The notes beneath the pieces are model-generated. The model saw nothing but the letters and a program-made list of their open reading frames with translations, had not been told where the DNA came from and did not search any database. The position numbers and the translations under genes were made by a program. This document shows positions 45,366-56,504 of a stretch of 64,000 bases of DNA, piece after piece (position 1 is the first letter of the stretch; the number at the start of each line of letters is the position of its first letter). Source of the DNA: Tremella fuciformis (taxonomy: Eukaryota; Basidiomycota; Tremellomycetes; Tremellales; Tremellaceae); assembly GCA_032768795.1 (NCBI GenBank), contig CP136490.1, forward strand, positions 5,332,001 through 5,396,000, read 5' to 3'.

Positions 45366-48251
45366 AATGGAGCGAAATCAAAATCAAAGTGGTTACTTTG
45401 AAAGGCAGCGATAATTATCCTCAATGGGAATCGCATATCGCCACCACTCTCATGGGCAAGGGACTGCTTGCCTGCATCAGATGCAAACCAGTTTCACCAA
45501 TTTCAGCTGCAGACCAGCTCAAATTCGATAAATCGTTTGCGATAATTTTTCAGAGCCTCTCTGAGACCGTCCAGGCTGCTCTACCGGCTACAGTCAAAGA
45601 TTGGACCTCCCCATCACCCAAATTGCTTTGGGACGAGTTGAAACGGCAGCATTCCGCCTCTACTGGTGCCAGGCAGGCCGCTCTATTCCAATCTCTTGCC
45701 AGGGCCGAAATTATCGATGGGGATGACCCAATGCCGACTTTGGCTGCACAACAAAGCGCCCACACCCAGCTCAACAGCTCAGGCGAAATCATTTCCGATA
45801 AAATCCTGGCTTTCTGCATGACTCTTGCTCTCCCTGAGTCATATGCGACCACAAAGCAGAATTTATGGATGCGACAGCCTCTCAGCTCTTCAGAGGTCAA
45901 ATCGGCAGTCCAGGCTGAATATGAGAGGCGGAAAAATTCCGATTCAGCATCAGCTCTTGCTGCAGCAAGGAGACCGGTTCCATTCAAGCCAAATCGCCCC
46001 AGAGATATGTCAAAATACTGCGATCATCACCGGATTCATGGCCACAGCAATGCAGAATGTCATAATCAACAAAATCGGATCAAGCAGACACAAAGAATTC
46101 CGCCCAAGGCCAAAATCGCCTCTGTCAGCCCTGAGACCGATACCGACATTGGACCAGCATCTGCCTTCAAGGCTGTAGTGACCGCATCCGCCTATCATGC
46201 AAAATGCGACCGCTATGAATTTATTATCGATTCTGGAGCAACACATCACATGTGTAATGATGCCCAGATGCTATCGGATCTGAAACCGGCTCAGAAAATG
46301 CAAGTCCGGTTTGGCAATTCAGCACATTTGCCTTGCAACATGACTGGCAGTCTCCACCTTGCCGGAATCGCTTTTCCAGGCTGTCTATATATTCCTGGGC
46401 TAGATCGGAACCTCATCTCGGTCTCTGCAACTCCACAAGGCCTGGAATGGAAATTTGCTGCCGGAAATGCCCAACTCTGCAGAATGGACACCGGGAGTCA
46501 TCTCCTCACTGCTCCAAAGCAATCCGGTCTCTATGCATACCAGGAGGCAAGCGCATCAGCAAATATCGCTTCTGCAGCTGATTTACAAGACATCCATGAG
46601 CGACTTGGCCATTTAAATATATCTGGTGTGCTCAGAGTGGTCAGAAGTGGGAGAATGGGCAATATCAAAATTTCAGCTTCTGATGCAAAGACATTCCAGT
46701 GCCAGAGCTGCATTTTAGGCAAAACCGGCCGACTTCCATCATTACCAAGCGATATAAGAGCATCCACACCGCTTGAGATTGTCCACATTGACTTGTGGGG
46801 TCCTGCGAGAGTGCCATCTATCAATGGTGCTCGATATTTCTTGACCTGTTATGACGACTTAACAAGGAAATCGCATTTGTATTTCCTCAAACAAAAATCA
46901 GGAGCATTTGAAGCGATTCAGCAATATATCGCTTTAGTTGAGCGGCAGCTATCCACCAAAGTCAAAACAATCAGATCCGACAATGGAGGTGAATTTTGCT
47001 CAAATGAGTGGAAACAATTCATGAGGAATCACGGGATTCAGCATATTCAAGTGCCACCAGATGCGCACACTCAGAATGGGCGAGTTGAGCGACTACACCT
47101 TACAATTCTCAATGGGGTCAGAACAGTGCTTGTTCATTCCGGATTACCTCAGAATCTTTGGGCTGAAGCGGCAAATTATATAGCCTACACTCGGAATTGC
47201 ACACCCTGTGGTCCAAAGCAGGAAATACCTGAAGACAAATGGCAGAATCGAAATTCTCAGCTTGATCATCTTCAACCATTTGGCTGCAAATCATTTTTCC
47301 GAAATCATACAGAGAAAAATAAGCTTGCACCAAGGTATCAAGAGGGGATCCTTGTGGGGTATCAAGAGGCCACAAACAATTACCGGATATATTCAAAACA
47401 GACCGGCAGCATCACCATCAGCAGGGATGTTGTATTTGCCAACACAGAATTCAATTCAGAGCAAATTGAAATTCCGGAATTGGAACTTAAAGGTTCACGA
47501 CCTCAGACCAAGTCCGATAATTCTGTTCTTCTGCAGGATGATAGTCTGCATGTGCCTCCACAGTCACCAAAACAGGAAATGCGGGAGGTTGAGCGGTTCT
47601 TCCAAAATCTGGCAAATGAGCAGCAAAACAAACAAGCTCCAAAAGTGATTGAAAGAGATCATCATCGCCAAATTGCTGCAGAACGTCGCGCTTCTGCTGC
47701 TCCACCAACACTGCAGCAAGGGGGGGATAATTCAAGCGACTCATCAGATGAGCTGAATTTGCGAGATGATGAGGAATTTGAGGGAGCCAACATTGCCTAT
47801 GCCTTACTTGCAACCAATATACCTCAAACATACTTGCAAGCGCGGAATTCTGGCGAGTGGGAGCACTGGAAATCCAGCATGGACTCAGAGCTTGAAAAAA
47901 TGGACAAATATCGAGTCTGGGAAGTTGTAAATCGCTCAAATCAAAGAGTCCTCAAAGGCAAATGGGTCTACACCAGAAAAATTGATGGTGTAACCGGCCA
48001 GCCTTCAACCTACAAAGCCAGATTTGTTGCCAAGGGCTATTCTCAACTTGAGGGACTCGATTTCAACGAGTTATTTGCCTCTGTTGCACATAAAGACACC
48101 ATCAGAGTCTTCCTGGCCTTGGTCAACCACTTCAACATGGAGTGTGACCAAGTAGACATCATTGCAGCCTTCCTGAATGGCGATTTGGAGGAGGAAATAT
48201 ATATGGAACCACCAGAAGGCTCCAATATTCCTGCAGGCAAGATTTTGCGAC
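45366..48251 (+). pseudogene. Copia B gag-pol, 5' part, defective start
   Basis: Carries Gag, CHHC knuckle, protease, integrase and the start of RT up to KILRL, where the gypsy element is inserted at TSD GCGAC. Relative to the other copies, 5 bases are missing just after the start ATG (45366). The ATG is therefore out of frame with gag, and the long frame instead runs in from the leader at about 45053. Some unusual residues (IRCKPVSP, RNCTPCG, DLTRKS) also set it apart. Confidence 0.85.
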
Positions 48252-48733
48252 TGTCATGACCCGGCAAATTCACCACCAAGGTTGCGTCATTGACTCAGTT
48301 ATCTGTCGCATTTGTCTTCTTCATGGCTCTTGCTATGAAGGGAGATGACAGACACTTGACTATGCCCCGTCGGACACCCGGCATAGCTTAAGGATGCATA
48401 GAAGTGCATCGCGCATGACAACCGTCAGCCATGCACTGGACAGGGGATTTACTAGGAGATGGACGTATTCTGGACAGGTGACAGACATAGTATGGTCAGA
48501 TACCAGACGACCCCTTTTGTCTATATAAACCCCCTTCTTCTCGCAATTCGTTTGATTCTTCAGCAATGGATCTTGTGTCTTCTCTTCACACACAGTCACT
48601 CAGTTGGTCTTAACCCAACACTTCAGTCACCTCAGTACCCAAGGCAGTCATCAAGCTCTACGAGCCAGAGACTAAACCCCTTCAGTACCCAAGGCAGACC
48701 TCTCGCTACCGCAGACTACCCGCAGGCGTGACA
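48252..48733 (+). repeat. Gypsy 5' LTR
   Basis: 482 bp, TGTCATGACC...GTGACA. Contains TATATAA at about 48523 with the likely transcription start near 48561. Two near-copies of CAGTACCCAAGGCAG lie at the 3' end. Confidence 0.96.
48562..48571 (+). promoter_or_regulatory. Predicted self-primer at the gypsy mRNA 5' end
   Basis: AGCAATGGAT, about 39 nt after the TATA box, is exactly complementary to 48736-48745. Confidence 0.7.
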
Positions 48734-48735
48734 GT

Positions 48736-48745
48736 ATCCATTGCT
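48736..48745 (+). promoter_or_regulatory. Gypsy primer-binding site, self-priming type
   Basis: ATCCATTGCT begins 2 nt after the 5' LTR and pairs perfectly with the predicted 5' end of the element's own transcript (48562-48571). This is the arrangement known from Tf1/sushi elements, where the cleaved mRNA 5' end primes minus-strand synthesis. Confidence 0.75.
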
Positions 48746-48872
48746 CAACCCCTTTAGTCCTTGCTCGTCCCTCGTCCTCTCGTCAACAACATTTTCGCAT
48801 TTTTGCCACCCAAGGCTTTCCCAGATACCCAAAAACTCTTGCTGACGCCCAGGTTAATCCATCCCTGTCACC

Positions 48873-49886
48873 ATGGAATCTACCAACACCCAGCTCAATG
48901 CTGAGCAAGCGTTGCAAGTGCAGCATGACATGATCTTGCAGCTGCAGGCTCAGATCAACACCCTTCAAGCTACCAACCCCAGGCCTGAGCATGCTAAGGA
49001 GCCAAAGATCTCTCATCCACCGCCTTTCAATGGTCGTAAGGATCAGACTTTGGAGTTCCTGGCCAAGTGCAACATGGTCTTTGCTGTTCAACCTCGTACC
49101 TACGGCACCGACATCACTCGAATTGCCTTTGCAACCAATCTCCTCAAGGAAGAAGCCTACCGATGGGTCTTACCTTACCTTGGCATGGATGCAGAGGATC
49201 AGCCCTCTTGGCTCCATGACTGGGAGGACTTTCAAATCGAATTTAAGAAGTACTTTGGCGATGCCAACCTGGCTGAGACATCTCGTTTCAAGCTACGCAA
49301 CCTCCGACAAATAGGATCAGCCAGCCTCTACGCCACAGAATTCCAGCGCCACGCAGCCTATGTGCACTGGAACAATGAGACAAAGAAGCAGAACTTCTTT
49401 GATGGCCTCAAGGACGATGTCAAGGATCGACTCCTTGCTCCTGGCAAATTCAAGGACTACGAGGCTCTGGTCACAGCCGCCATTGAGTATGATGACCTCC
49501 TCTATCAAAGGCGACGCACAAACAACAACCCTCGACCTCAAATCAACACTCAGCGCCCTATCAACAACATCAGCTACCCACGCTCAGGCACTGCTTCTAC
49601 AAAGGCCAACACCTTTGTCCCGCGTACAACGACTACGACATTCTCTCCTACTCCCATGGAAATCGATGCTGCTCAGACACGCCAGGCCTATGGGCCAATC
49701 TCTCAGGCTGAGCGTGAGCGACGCATGAAGGAGAACCTCTGCAACTATTGTGGCAAGCCAGGTCACAAGGCCTTTGAGTGCCGTGCTGCTCAGCGACGCC
49801 GTGAGCAGAAAGCTCAAATCAACGCTGCAACCAAGGTTGCCCCTGTTGCCTCCGACAAGGCAAAAAACACACAGCCCCAGGCCTAA
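48873..49886 (+). CDS. Gypsy Gag (337 aa)
   Basis: Retrotransposon Gag with a coiled N-terminus (ALQVQHDMILQLQAQINTL), a capsid-like core (RWVLPYLG..., FKKYFGD, LRNLRQIGSASLYATEF) and one CCHC zinc knuckle, CNYCGKPGHKAFEC. It ends at TAA 49884-49886 inside the predicted frameshift pseudoknot. The start is the ATG after the leader, MESTNTQLN. Confidence 0.95.
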   Translation: MESTNTQLNAEQALQVQHDMILQLQAQINTLQATNPRPEHAKEPKISHPPPFNGRKDQTLEFLAKCNMVFAVQPRTYGTDITRIAFATNLLKEEAYRWVLPYLGMDAEDQPSWLHDWEDFQIEFKKYFGDANLAETSRFKLRNLRQIGSASLYATEFQRHAAYVHWNNETKKQNFFDGLKDDVKDRLLAPGKFKDYEALVTAAIEYDDLLYQRRRTNNNPRPQINTQRPINNISYPRSGTASTKANTFVPRTTTTTFSPTPMEIDAAQTRQAYGPISQAERERRMKENLCNYCGKPGHKAFECRAAQRRREQKAQINAATKVAPVASDKAKNTQPQA

Positions 49887-49921
49887 GGGTGCCCCCACCT
49901 CTGGGGCTCTCAAAGGGGCAC
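49862..49921 (+). promoter_or_regulatory. -1 programmed frameshift signal: AAAAAAC plus H-type pseudoknot
   Basis: In the gag frame the bases read A AAA AAC (49862-49868), the canonical X XXY YYZ heptamer, and a -1 slip enters the pol frame. After a 4-nt spacer, stem 1 is AGCCCCAG (49873-49880) with CTGGGGCT (49901-49908). Stem 2 is GTGCCCC (49889-49895), in the loop, with GGGGCAC (49915-49921). Both stems are perfect (8 and 7 bp), with connecting loops of 8, 5 and 6 nt. The gag stop lies in the first loop. Confidence 0.88.
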
Positions 49922-52900
49922 AACACGGTACATCACACACAACATTGGATAACGGCAACATCGCTACAGTCAACAATACTCCCCGCTTCACCCAAGGATC
50001 ACCTATGCCTTCCCATCACCCTGAAGTATGGGAACACCAACTACGACACACTTGCTATGATTGATTCTGGTGCAACAGCCAGCTTCATCAACGCAAACTT
50101 CCTCGACACTACAGACATACCAAGGATACTCAAGGATGAGCCTTTAGAGGTCTCAGTCATTGATGGACGACCAATTTCTTCTGGCGCCATCACACACCAC
50201 ACCGAAGCTATCACCTTGTGCCTTCCAGGTCATGAAGAGACACTCTCTCTTGACATCACATCACTTGGCACATACCCCATCATCCTTGGCCTACCATGGC
50301 TCTCTCGGCACAACCCAAGCATTGATTGGTCTAAACAGACTATCAAGTTCTCCTCCGCTCACTGCCTGGAGCAGTGTGACTGGCCTGATCAGCCTTTGGA
50401 AGGAGATTCTGCTCCTCAGTCACCAAGGAACCCTCGAGACTCAAGGAAATCAAGGATCCCAAGGACCCCAAGGAAAACGAGCTCAGGTAACCTGCCCAGC
50501 ACCAAAGCTGCAGGTACGCCATCACCCAAGGACACAAACAACAACACCCACGGAACAATAACCTCGATCCCAAGGATATCACTCATCAGTGCCTCTGCCT
50601 TCCGGACAGCTATGAAAACGGCAGAAATCTACGGCATCACCACTACAGCTCAAGTCTCAGGTCTCATTGACCCTCAACCTGCTCAGGAAAACGATGACGA
50701 CACTATGGAACCCGACCTTCAGCAACTCAAGGAAATCATCCCCGCAGACTTCCACGACCATTTGGAAGTATTCAGAAAGTCCAACTCCGATAAACTCCCA
50801 GAGCACAGTGCCTATGATCACACCATAACACTTGAAGGCAATGCGCAGCCCAAGTTTGGTCCGATCTACAGCCTCTCTGAAGTAGAGCTCAAGGCTTTGG
50901 ACGAGTACCTCAAGGAAAACCTCAAGAAAGGATTCATACGACCAAGTTCAAGCCCAGCTGGCTCTCCCATCCTCTTTGTCAAGAAGCCAGATGGATCCCT
51001 CCGACTATGCGTTGACTACCGACAGCTCAACAGCATCACCAGGAAAAATCGCTACCCACTTCCATTGATACAGGAATCTTTGGACAGGCTCAAAGGAGCT
51101 TCATGGTTCAGCAAAATCGACCTACGTGCCGCCTACAACCTCGTCCGCATTGCCAAAGGCGATGAATGGAAAACGGCATTCCGCACACGCTATGGACACT
51201 ACGAATACCTTGTAATGCCTTTTGGGCTTACAAATGCGCCCGCATCATTCCAAAATCTCATCAACGATGTCCTCAGAGACTTCTTGGATGTCTTCGTCAT
51301 TGTATACCTGGACGACATCCTCATCTTCAGCAAATCAAAGGACAAACATATCGACCACGTCAAGCAAGTCTTGCAACGACTACAAGAGCATCATCTGTGG
51401 GCTAAGGCAGAAAAGTGCACCTTCTTCAAGCATGAGGTTGATTTCCTAGGCTACCTTGTCTCTGACAAAGGAGTCAGAATGGACCCTCACAAAGTTGAAG
51501 CTGTCACAAACTGGCCACCGCCAAAATCAGTTCATGATGTTCAAGTCTTTCTTGGCTTTGCCAACTTCTACCGACGTTTCATCAAGGCATATTCCAAGGT
51601 CACAGCACCCCTCACACAGCTCCTACGCAAAGGAGTCGACTTTGAATGGGGCAATACAGCACAAAACGCCTTCGACACATTGAAAGGTGCTTTCACCAGC
51701 GCTCCCATCCTCCAGCACTTCCAGCCAGGGAAACCCATTGTTATGGAGACAGACGCATCCGACTTTGCTATTGCAGGCGTCCTGTCACACACATCAGACA
51801 ACTCCAAGGAGCTTCACCCCGTTGCATATTACTCCCGGAAGCTTCAACCAGCGGAACTCAACTACGAAATCTACGACAAGGAAATGCTTGCCATAGTGGA
51901 AGCATTCAAACACTGGCGACCATACCTTGAAGGAGCAAAGGAAATTACAGTCTACACCGACCATAAGAACCTGGAATACTTCACGACATCAAAGGTGCTC
52001 AACAGACGACAAGCACGTTGGGCAGAACTCTTAGCAAACTTTGACTTCAAAATACACTACCGACCTGGAGAAAAGATGGGCAAACCCGACGCCCTGACCA
52101 GGAGGTCAGACCTTCAAGAGGGGAGTAGAGCTGCAGAAGCACCTCCACATACACTCCTCAAACCAGGACAATTCATCATTGGTGCCCTTGCACCTACCGA
52201 TACTTCCGACACCCCAGTAAAATCCGACCTGATGACCAAGATAGAGCAACTTCAGCCTGAGGACCCTGTCCTTAAAGAGCTTTTGCCTTATCTGCATCAT
52301 CCAGATCGACCTGTTCCCAGCACACTTCAAGGAAAACTCAAGGAATTCAGCCTCGACAGCAACATCATCCGATACAACAAGAAGGTCTACATCCCGGATA
52401 ACTACGACCTCAAGATTGCCCTGCTTCATAAGAGTCATAACGCACCTACCGCAGGACACTATGGTCAACTGAAGACCTACCAACTCCTTTCACGACACTA
52501 TTACTTCCCAGGGATACGACAATTTACCAACACCTATGTGGACGGATGTCACACTTGCGCACGGAACAAAATACCTCGACACAAACCCTATGGCCCACTA
52601 CAGCCACTCCCAATACCAACAAAACCTTGGCAATCAATATCTATGGATGCCATTGTTAAACTACCGACTTCCAATGGCTACGATTGCATTATGGTCTTTG
52701 TTGATCGCTTCACAAAACAAGCCCACTTCATACCTTTCAAGGAAGAAGGCTTTGATGTGCCCAACCTGGCCACAATGTTCAGACAACACATTTGGCGACT
52801 CCATGGACTTCCTAAGGACATTGTCTCCGACCGTGGCCCAATCTTCAACTCTCAATTCTGGCGAGCCTTTGTCAAAGGACTAGGCATCACACCAAACTTC

Positions 52901-53815
52901 TCTACGGCCTTCCATCCGCAATCAGATGGACAGACAGAGAGAGTCAATCAAGTCTTGGAACACTACCTTCGATCCTTCTGTGACTATGATCAAGCAAATT
53001 GGTCATCACTCTTGGACTTAGCAGAGTACAGCTACAACAACTCTGTTCACACATCAACAAAGTTCACACCCTTTGAAGCCAACTATGGCTATCATCCCAA
53101 CGATACACTCTCGCCATTGCCATCTTCAGACACCCAGACAGTCCCAGCAGTGGACTCACACCTTGGCACTCTGCGCTCCCTACACCAAACGCTTGCCGAC
53201 AACATCAAATCAGCACAGGAGCACTACACCAAATTCTACAACCGAAAAATCAAGGAAATCACCAATAAGGACAAGCCTCTGTTCAAAGTTGGCAATCAGG
53301 TCTTCCTCAATCGCAGGAACATACAGACCTTGCGACCATCACTCAAACTTGATCAAAGGATGCTAGGGCCCTTCAAAATCATTGAAGCAACTTCATCTCC
53401 TCTGGCATTCAAGCTTGACCTTCCACCATCGATGGCCATACATCCGGTCTTTCATGTCAACCTCTTGGAACCAATGCGCAAGGGTCACCCTCAGCAACCA
53501 CAGGACCCTCCACCACGCATTGAAGTCGATGGCCAAGAAGAATACATTGTGGACCGCATCCTGGACTCACGCATCAGCTCAGACAATGGTTACGACTACC
53601 TTGTCAGCTGGAAGGACTACTCCAGCGCCCACAACTCATGGGAACCCTGGGAGAATGTTCATCACACCACGGCCTACAATAAATTCCATCGACAACATCT
53701 CAAGGATTCTCATTATCATTTCCCTCCGACCAGAGCACGACGCCAAGCTCTACCTCAACCAGACACCAAAAGATCTGATCGCAGATCATCAAGGCTCAGA
53801 GGACTTCGCCCTTAG
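49869..53815 (+). CDS. Gypsy Pol: PR-RT-RNase H-integrase-chromodomain
   Basis: Made as a Gag-Pol fusion by the -1 shift; the frame is open from 49805. Domains in order: protease with MIDSGATASFIN (near 50060); RT with VDYRQLNSITRKNRYPLP and YLDD (51305-51316); RNase H with METDASDFAIAGVL (near 51750); integrase HHCC zinc domain (HNAPTAGHYG...CHTCARNK, near 52440-52560); integrase core with SMDAIVKLP, IVSDRGPIFNSQFW and HPQSDGQTERVNQ; GPY-like segment; C-terminal chromodomain, EEYIVDRILDSR...YLVSWKDYSSAHNSWEPWENV (near 53540-53690). RT before integrase and the chromodomain make it a chromovirus-type Ty3/gypsy element. No stop or frameshift within it. Confidence 0.96.
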
Positions 53816-53827
53816 AGGGGGAGCTCC
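53815..53827 (+). other. Gypsy polypurine tract
   Basis: GAGGGGGAGCTCC directly before the 3' LTR, the expected plus-strand primer position. Confidence 0.75.
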
Positions 53828-54309
53828 TGTCATGACCCGGCAAATTCACCACCAAGGTTGCGTCATTGACTCAGTTATCTGTCGCATTTGTCTTCTTCAT
53901 GGCTCTTGCTATGAAGGGAGATGACAGACACTTGACTATGCCCCGTCGGACACCCGGCATAGCTTAAGGATGCATAGAAGTGCATCGCGCATGACAACCG
54001 TCAGCCATGCACTGGACAGGGGATTTACTAGGAGATGGACGTATTCTGGACAGGTGACAGACATAGTATGGTCAGATACCAGACGACCCCTTTTGTCTAT
54101 ATAAACCCCCTTCTTCTCGCAATTCGTTTGATTCTTCAGCAATGGATCTTGTGTCTTCTCTTCACACACAGTCACTCAGTTGGTCTTAACCCAACACTTC
54201 AGTCACCTCAGTACCCAAGGCAGTCATCAAGCTCTACGAGCCAGAGACTAAACCCCTTCAGTACCCAAGGCAGACCTCTCGCTACCGCAGACTACCCGCA
54301 GGCGTGACA
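53828..54309 (+). repeat. Gypsy 3' LTR
   Basis: 482 bp, identical by eye to 48252-48733. Confidence 0.96.
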
Positions 54310-54314
54310 GCGAC

Positions 54315-55580
54315 TCAGAAAATCGCTTTATGGTCTCAATCAATCTCCTAGATGCTTCAACAAAGCCCTAGATAAGTGGCTTCGGTCTCAAGGCCTCAGA
54401 CCGACCTCTGGAGACCCCTGCCTCTACTACAAATTTGAAAATGGCAACTTTCTCATGCTCTCAGTTCATGTGGATGATCAATTGATTGCCTGCAACAACA
54501 GACAATACTTGGACGCTTTCAAAATTGCTCTGAATGCGGAATTTGAGTGCAAGGACTCAGGACCGGTCTCCTATTTCCTAGGCTTCAACATACATCGAGA
54601 TCGGACTCAGAACAAGCTGTTCATGAGTCAAGAACATTATTTGGAGTCAATTTTGGACCGGTTTGGTATGAGTGACTGCAATCCAGCCAGAACTCCAAGG
54701 ACTCAGGACCAGTCTCCTACTTCTTGGGATTCAATATTCATCGAGATCGGACTCAGAACAAGCTGTTCATGAGTCAAGAACATTATCTGGAGTCGATTTT
54801 GGACCGGTTTGGTATGAGTGACTGCAACCCAGCCAGAACTCCTCTGCCTACCAATTTTCGCCCCATTCCAGCCACAGACATCGAATTTGAGGAGGCAAAA
54901 CATTACCCATATGCTCAAGCAGTGGGAGCCATTCTTTATGCCTCAACAATTACAAGACCGGATCTCGCTTTTCCAGCTTCTCTGCTGTCAAGATATATAT
55001 CCAAATACAACACAGAGCACTGGAAAGCGGCCAAACATTTACTTCGGTATATCAGAGGCACCACAGACCTTTGTTTGACCTTCAACAAAGAGAATTCAAA
55101 CAGAATTGCTCTGGGCTATGCAGATGCAGACTGGGGATGTGATCTAGACATCAGGAGATCGACCACAGGCTACATCTTCAAGGTCTATGGTGGCATAGTT
55201 GCCTGGAAAAGTCGGCGGCAAAATACAGTGGCGCTTTCTACCACAGAAGCCGAGTTCATGGCCTCTTCTGAAGCGACCAGGCAAGCCATTTGGCTCAGGC
55301 AACTTCTCAGTGATCTTCAGCTTGGTCTGGAGGAGCCCCTGCCAATCCTGAATGACAACAATGGAGCAATTGCCTTGTCAAAGAACCCGTCAACCATGAC
55401 AAGTCAAAGCACATTGATATGAGACACAAGTTTGTCAGGGAGAAGGTGGAGGACAACACAGTGACTCTGTCCCATGTCCCATCAGCTGAGAACATGGCAG
55501 ATCTTCTCACCAAATCGCTCCCAGCAGAGGTATTCAACAGGCTGAGGGATCTACTTGGAGTTCAGCAAAGATCAGATTGA
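54315..55580 (+). pseudogene. Copia B gag-pol, 3' part, frameshifted
   Basis: RT resumes after the gypsy TSD. A 146-bp stretch (54551-54696) is followed by a diverged second copy from 54697, adding a frameshift. A 1-bp loss near 55388 (AAGAACCCGTC instead of AAGAACCCAGTC) breaks RNase H. The residues GCDLDIRRS replace the family GGDLDTRRS. Not functional. Confidence 0.9.
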
Positions 55581-55587
55581 GTGGGAG

Positions 55588-55739
55588 TGTCGGAATTGTG
55601 AGCAATACTGATCTGTGCCACACTGCCACACTGCCACATCGGTTTCTTCCTTTCCTATTACATAAGGAAACTCTGTAGCATCGCTTTTCCTGCTCTGTGA
55701 GCAGGGAACTCTCTTTATGCACTTCTTATCCATCCGACA
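55588..55739 (+). repeat. Copia LTR, right end of B
   Basis: 152 bp, TGTCGG...CCGACA, clearly different from the LTR at 10371. Right flank is GAGAA, a normal leader sequence of a minus-strand copia. Confidence 0.92.
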
Positions 55740-56494
55740 GAGAAATCGGAAATCTGATTTCAGGAATGATGGAATTACTTGAGAACGAGTCAACCGATTG
55801 TGCTCTGCCGGGGCTGGAATATAGCCTGTAGTGGCCGCTATGTTGTGTAGGAACGGCAGGCGGATCGGTGGAGTAATGGGCGAGAAATCAAATTCTTTGT
55901 TTGAGAAGACTCAACTCCAAATTTGCAGTCTGCCGGAATTGAGAAATCGATTTCTCAGGAACTGTGAGTGCTGATGTGATGTGCTTTGCCGAGGTAGTGG
56001 ATGCAACGATAATAACCGCTGTGTGAAACGGAGAGCGCGATTGGACCAGTGGATCGCGAGAAATCGGCAAAGTCGTGAACGTCCGTTATCTTGGCCTTCT
56101 GTGAGTGCTGGACTCTTCAGGGGCCGTAAGACGTGTGCTGTGTGTTGTTCTGGTGCTGTAGGTGAAGCGACAGAGATGGTAGATAGGTAGCCAAGAGCCA
56201 TGTAAATGGCGAAGGCGATTGCAGGAGAACCGTTGAAGCTACCGGAAAATCGAGAACACCCCGTGAAAGAGCACGTCGAGCTCTATTGGGTCACTTATCC
56301 GCAGGCGAATCGGGCGCGATCAGGCTCATAACCTGTCGGATGAATAAGAAGTGCATAGAGAGAGTTCCCTGCTCACAAAGCAGGAAAAGCGATGCTATGG
56401 ATATGAAACACTTCAGGGGAAGTGGTAGAAAGCGATGTGGCAGTGTGGCAGTATGGCAGTGTGGCACAGATCAGTATTGCTCACAATTCTGACA
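55740..56494 (-). mobile_element. Copia fragment J: 5' LTR and part of leader (minus)
   Basis: 55740-56333 is minus-strand leader beginning at the GAGAAATCGG segment. 56334-56494 is its 5' LTR (161 bp, with an extra 8-bp unit in the GGCAGTGT array). The rest of the leader and gag-pol are missing from the expected place on the left of B, so sequence has been lost or moved. Confidence 0.85.
56334..56494 (-). repeat. Copia LTR of J
   Basis: 161 bp, resembling the F-type LTR, with three instead of two tandem GTGTGGCA-type units. Confidence 0.92.
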
Positions 56495-56504
56495 GCCACA
56501 CTGC

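Larger units (their letters stand above)
48252..54309 (+). mobile_element. Complete Ty3/gypsy chromovirus, TSD GCGAC
   Basis: LTRs 48252-48733 and 53828-54309 (482 bp, identical by eye), TSD GCGAC at 48247-48251 and 54310-54314. Primer-binding site 48736-48745, gag 48873-49886, -1 frameshift site, pol to 53815, and a purine-rich tract at 53815-53827 just before the 3' LTR. It lies inside the RT codons of copia B. All parts look functional and very young. Confidence 0.97.
10371..55739 (+). mobile_element. Copia element B, the host element of the nest (decayed)
   Basis: B reads: LTR 10371-10523, leader 10524-11246 (with a solo LTR at 10769), a reversed leader piece 38291-38390, leader 44969-45365, pol 45366-48251, pol 54315-55580 and LTR 55588-55739. 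Everything between these pieces is later insertion with TSDs. B is defective: a 5-bp deletion at the gag start, a 146-bp internal duplication at 54551-54842 and a 1-bp deletion near 55388. Its two terminal LTRs differ clearly and the outer flanks (CTGCC at left, GAGAA at right) do not match. At least one end is therefore a recombinant and B's original borders are not secure. Confidence 0.75.

Noticed and set aside
48360..48599. ORFs inside the gypsy LTRs (also 53936-54175 and 61951-62145)
   Set aside because: Short, on either strand, within promoter sequence and repeated only because the LTR is repeated.
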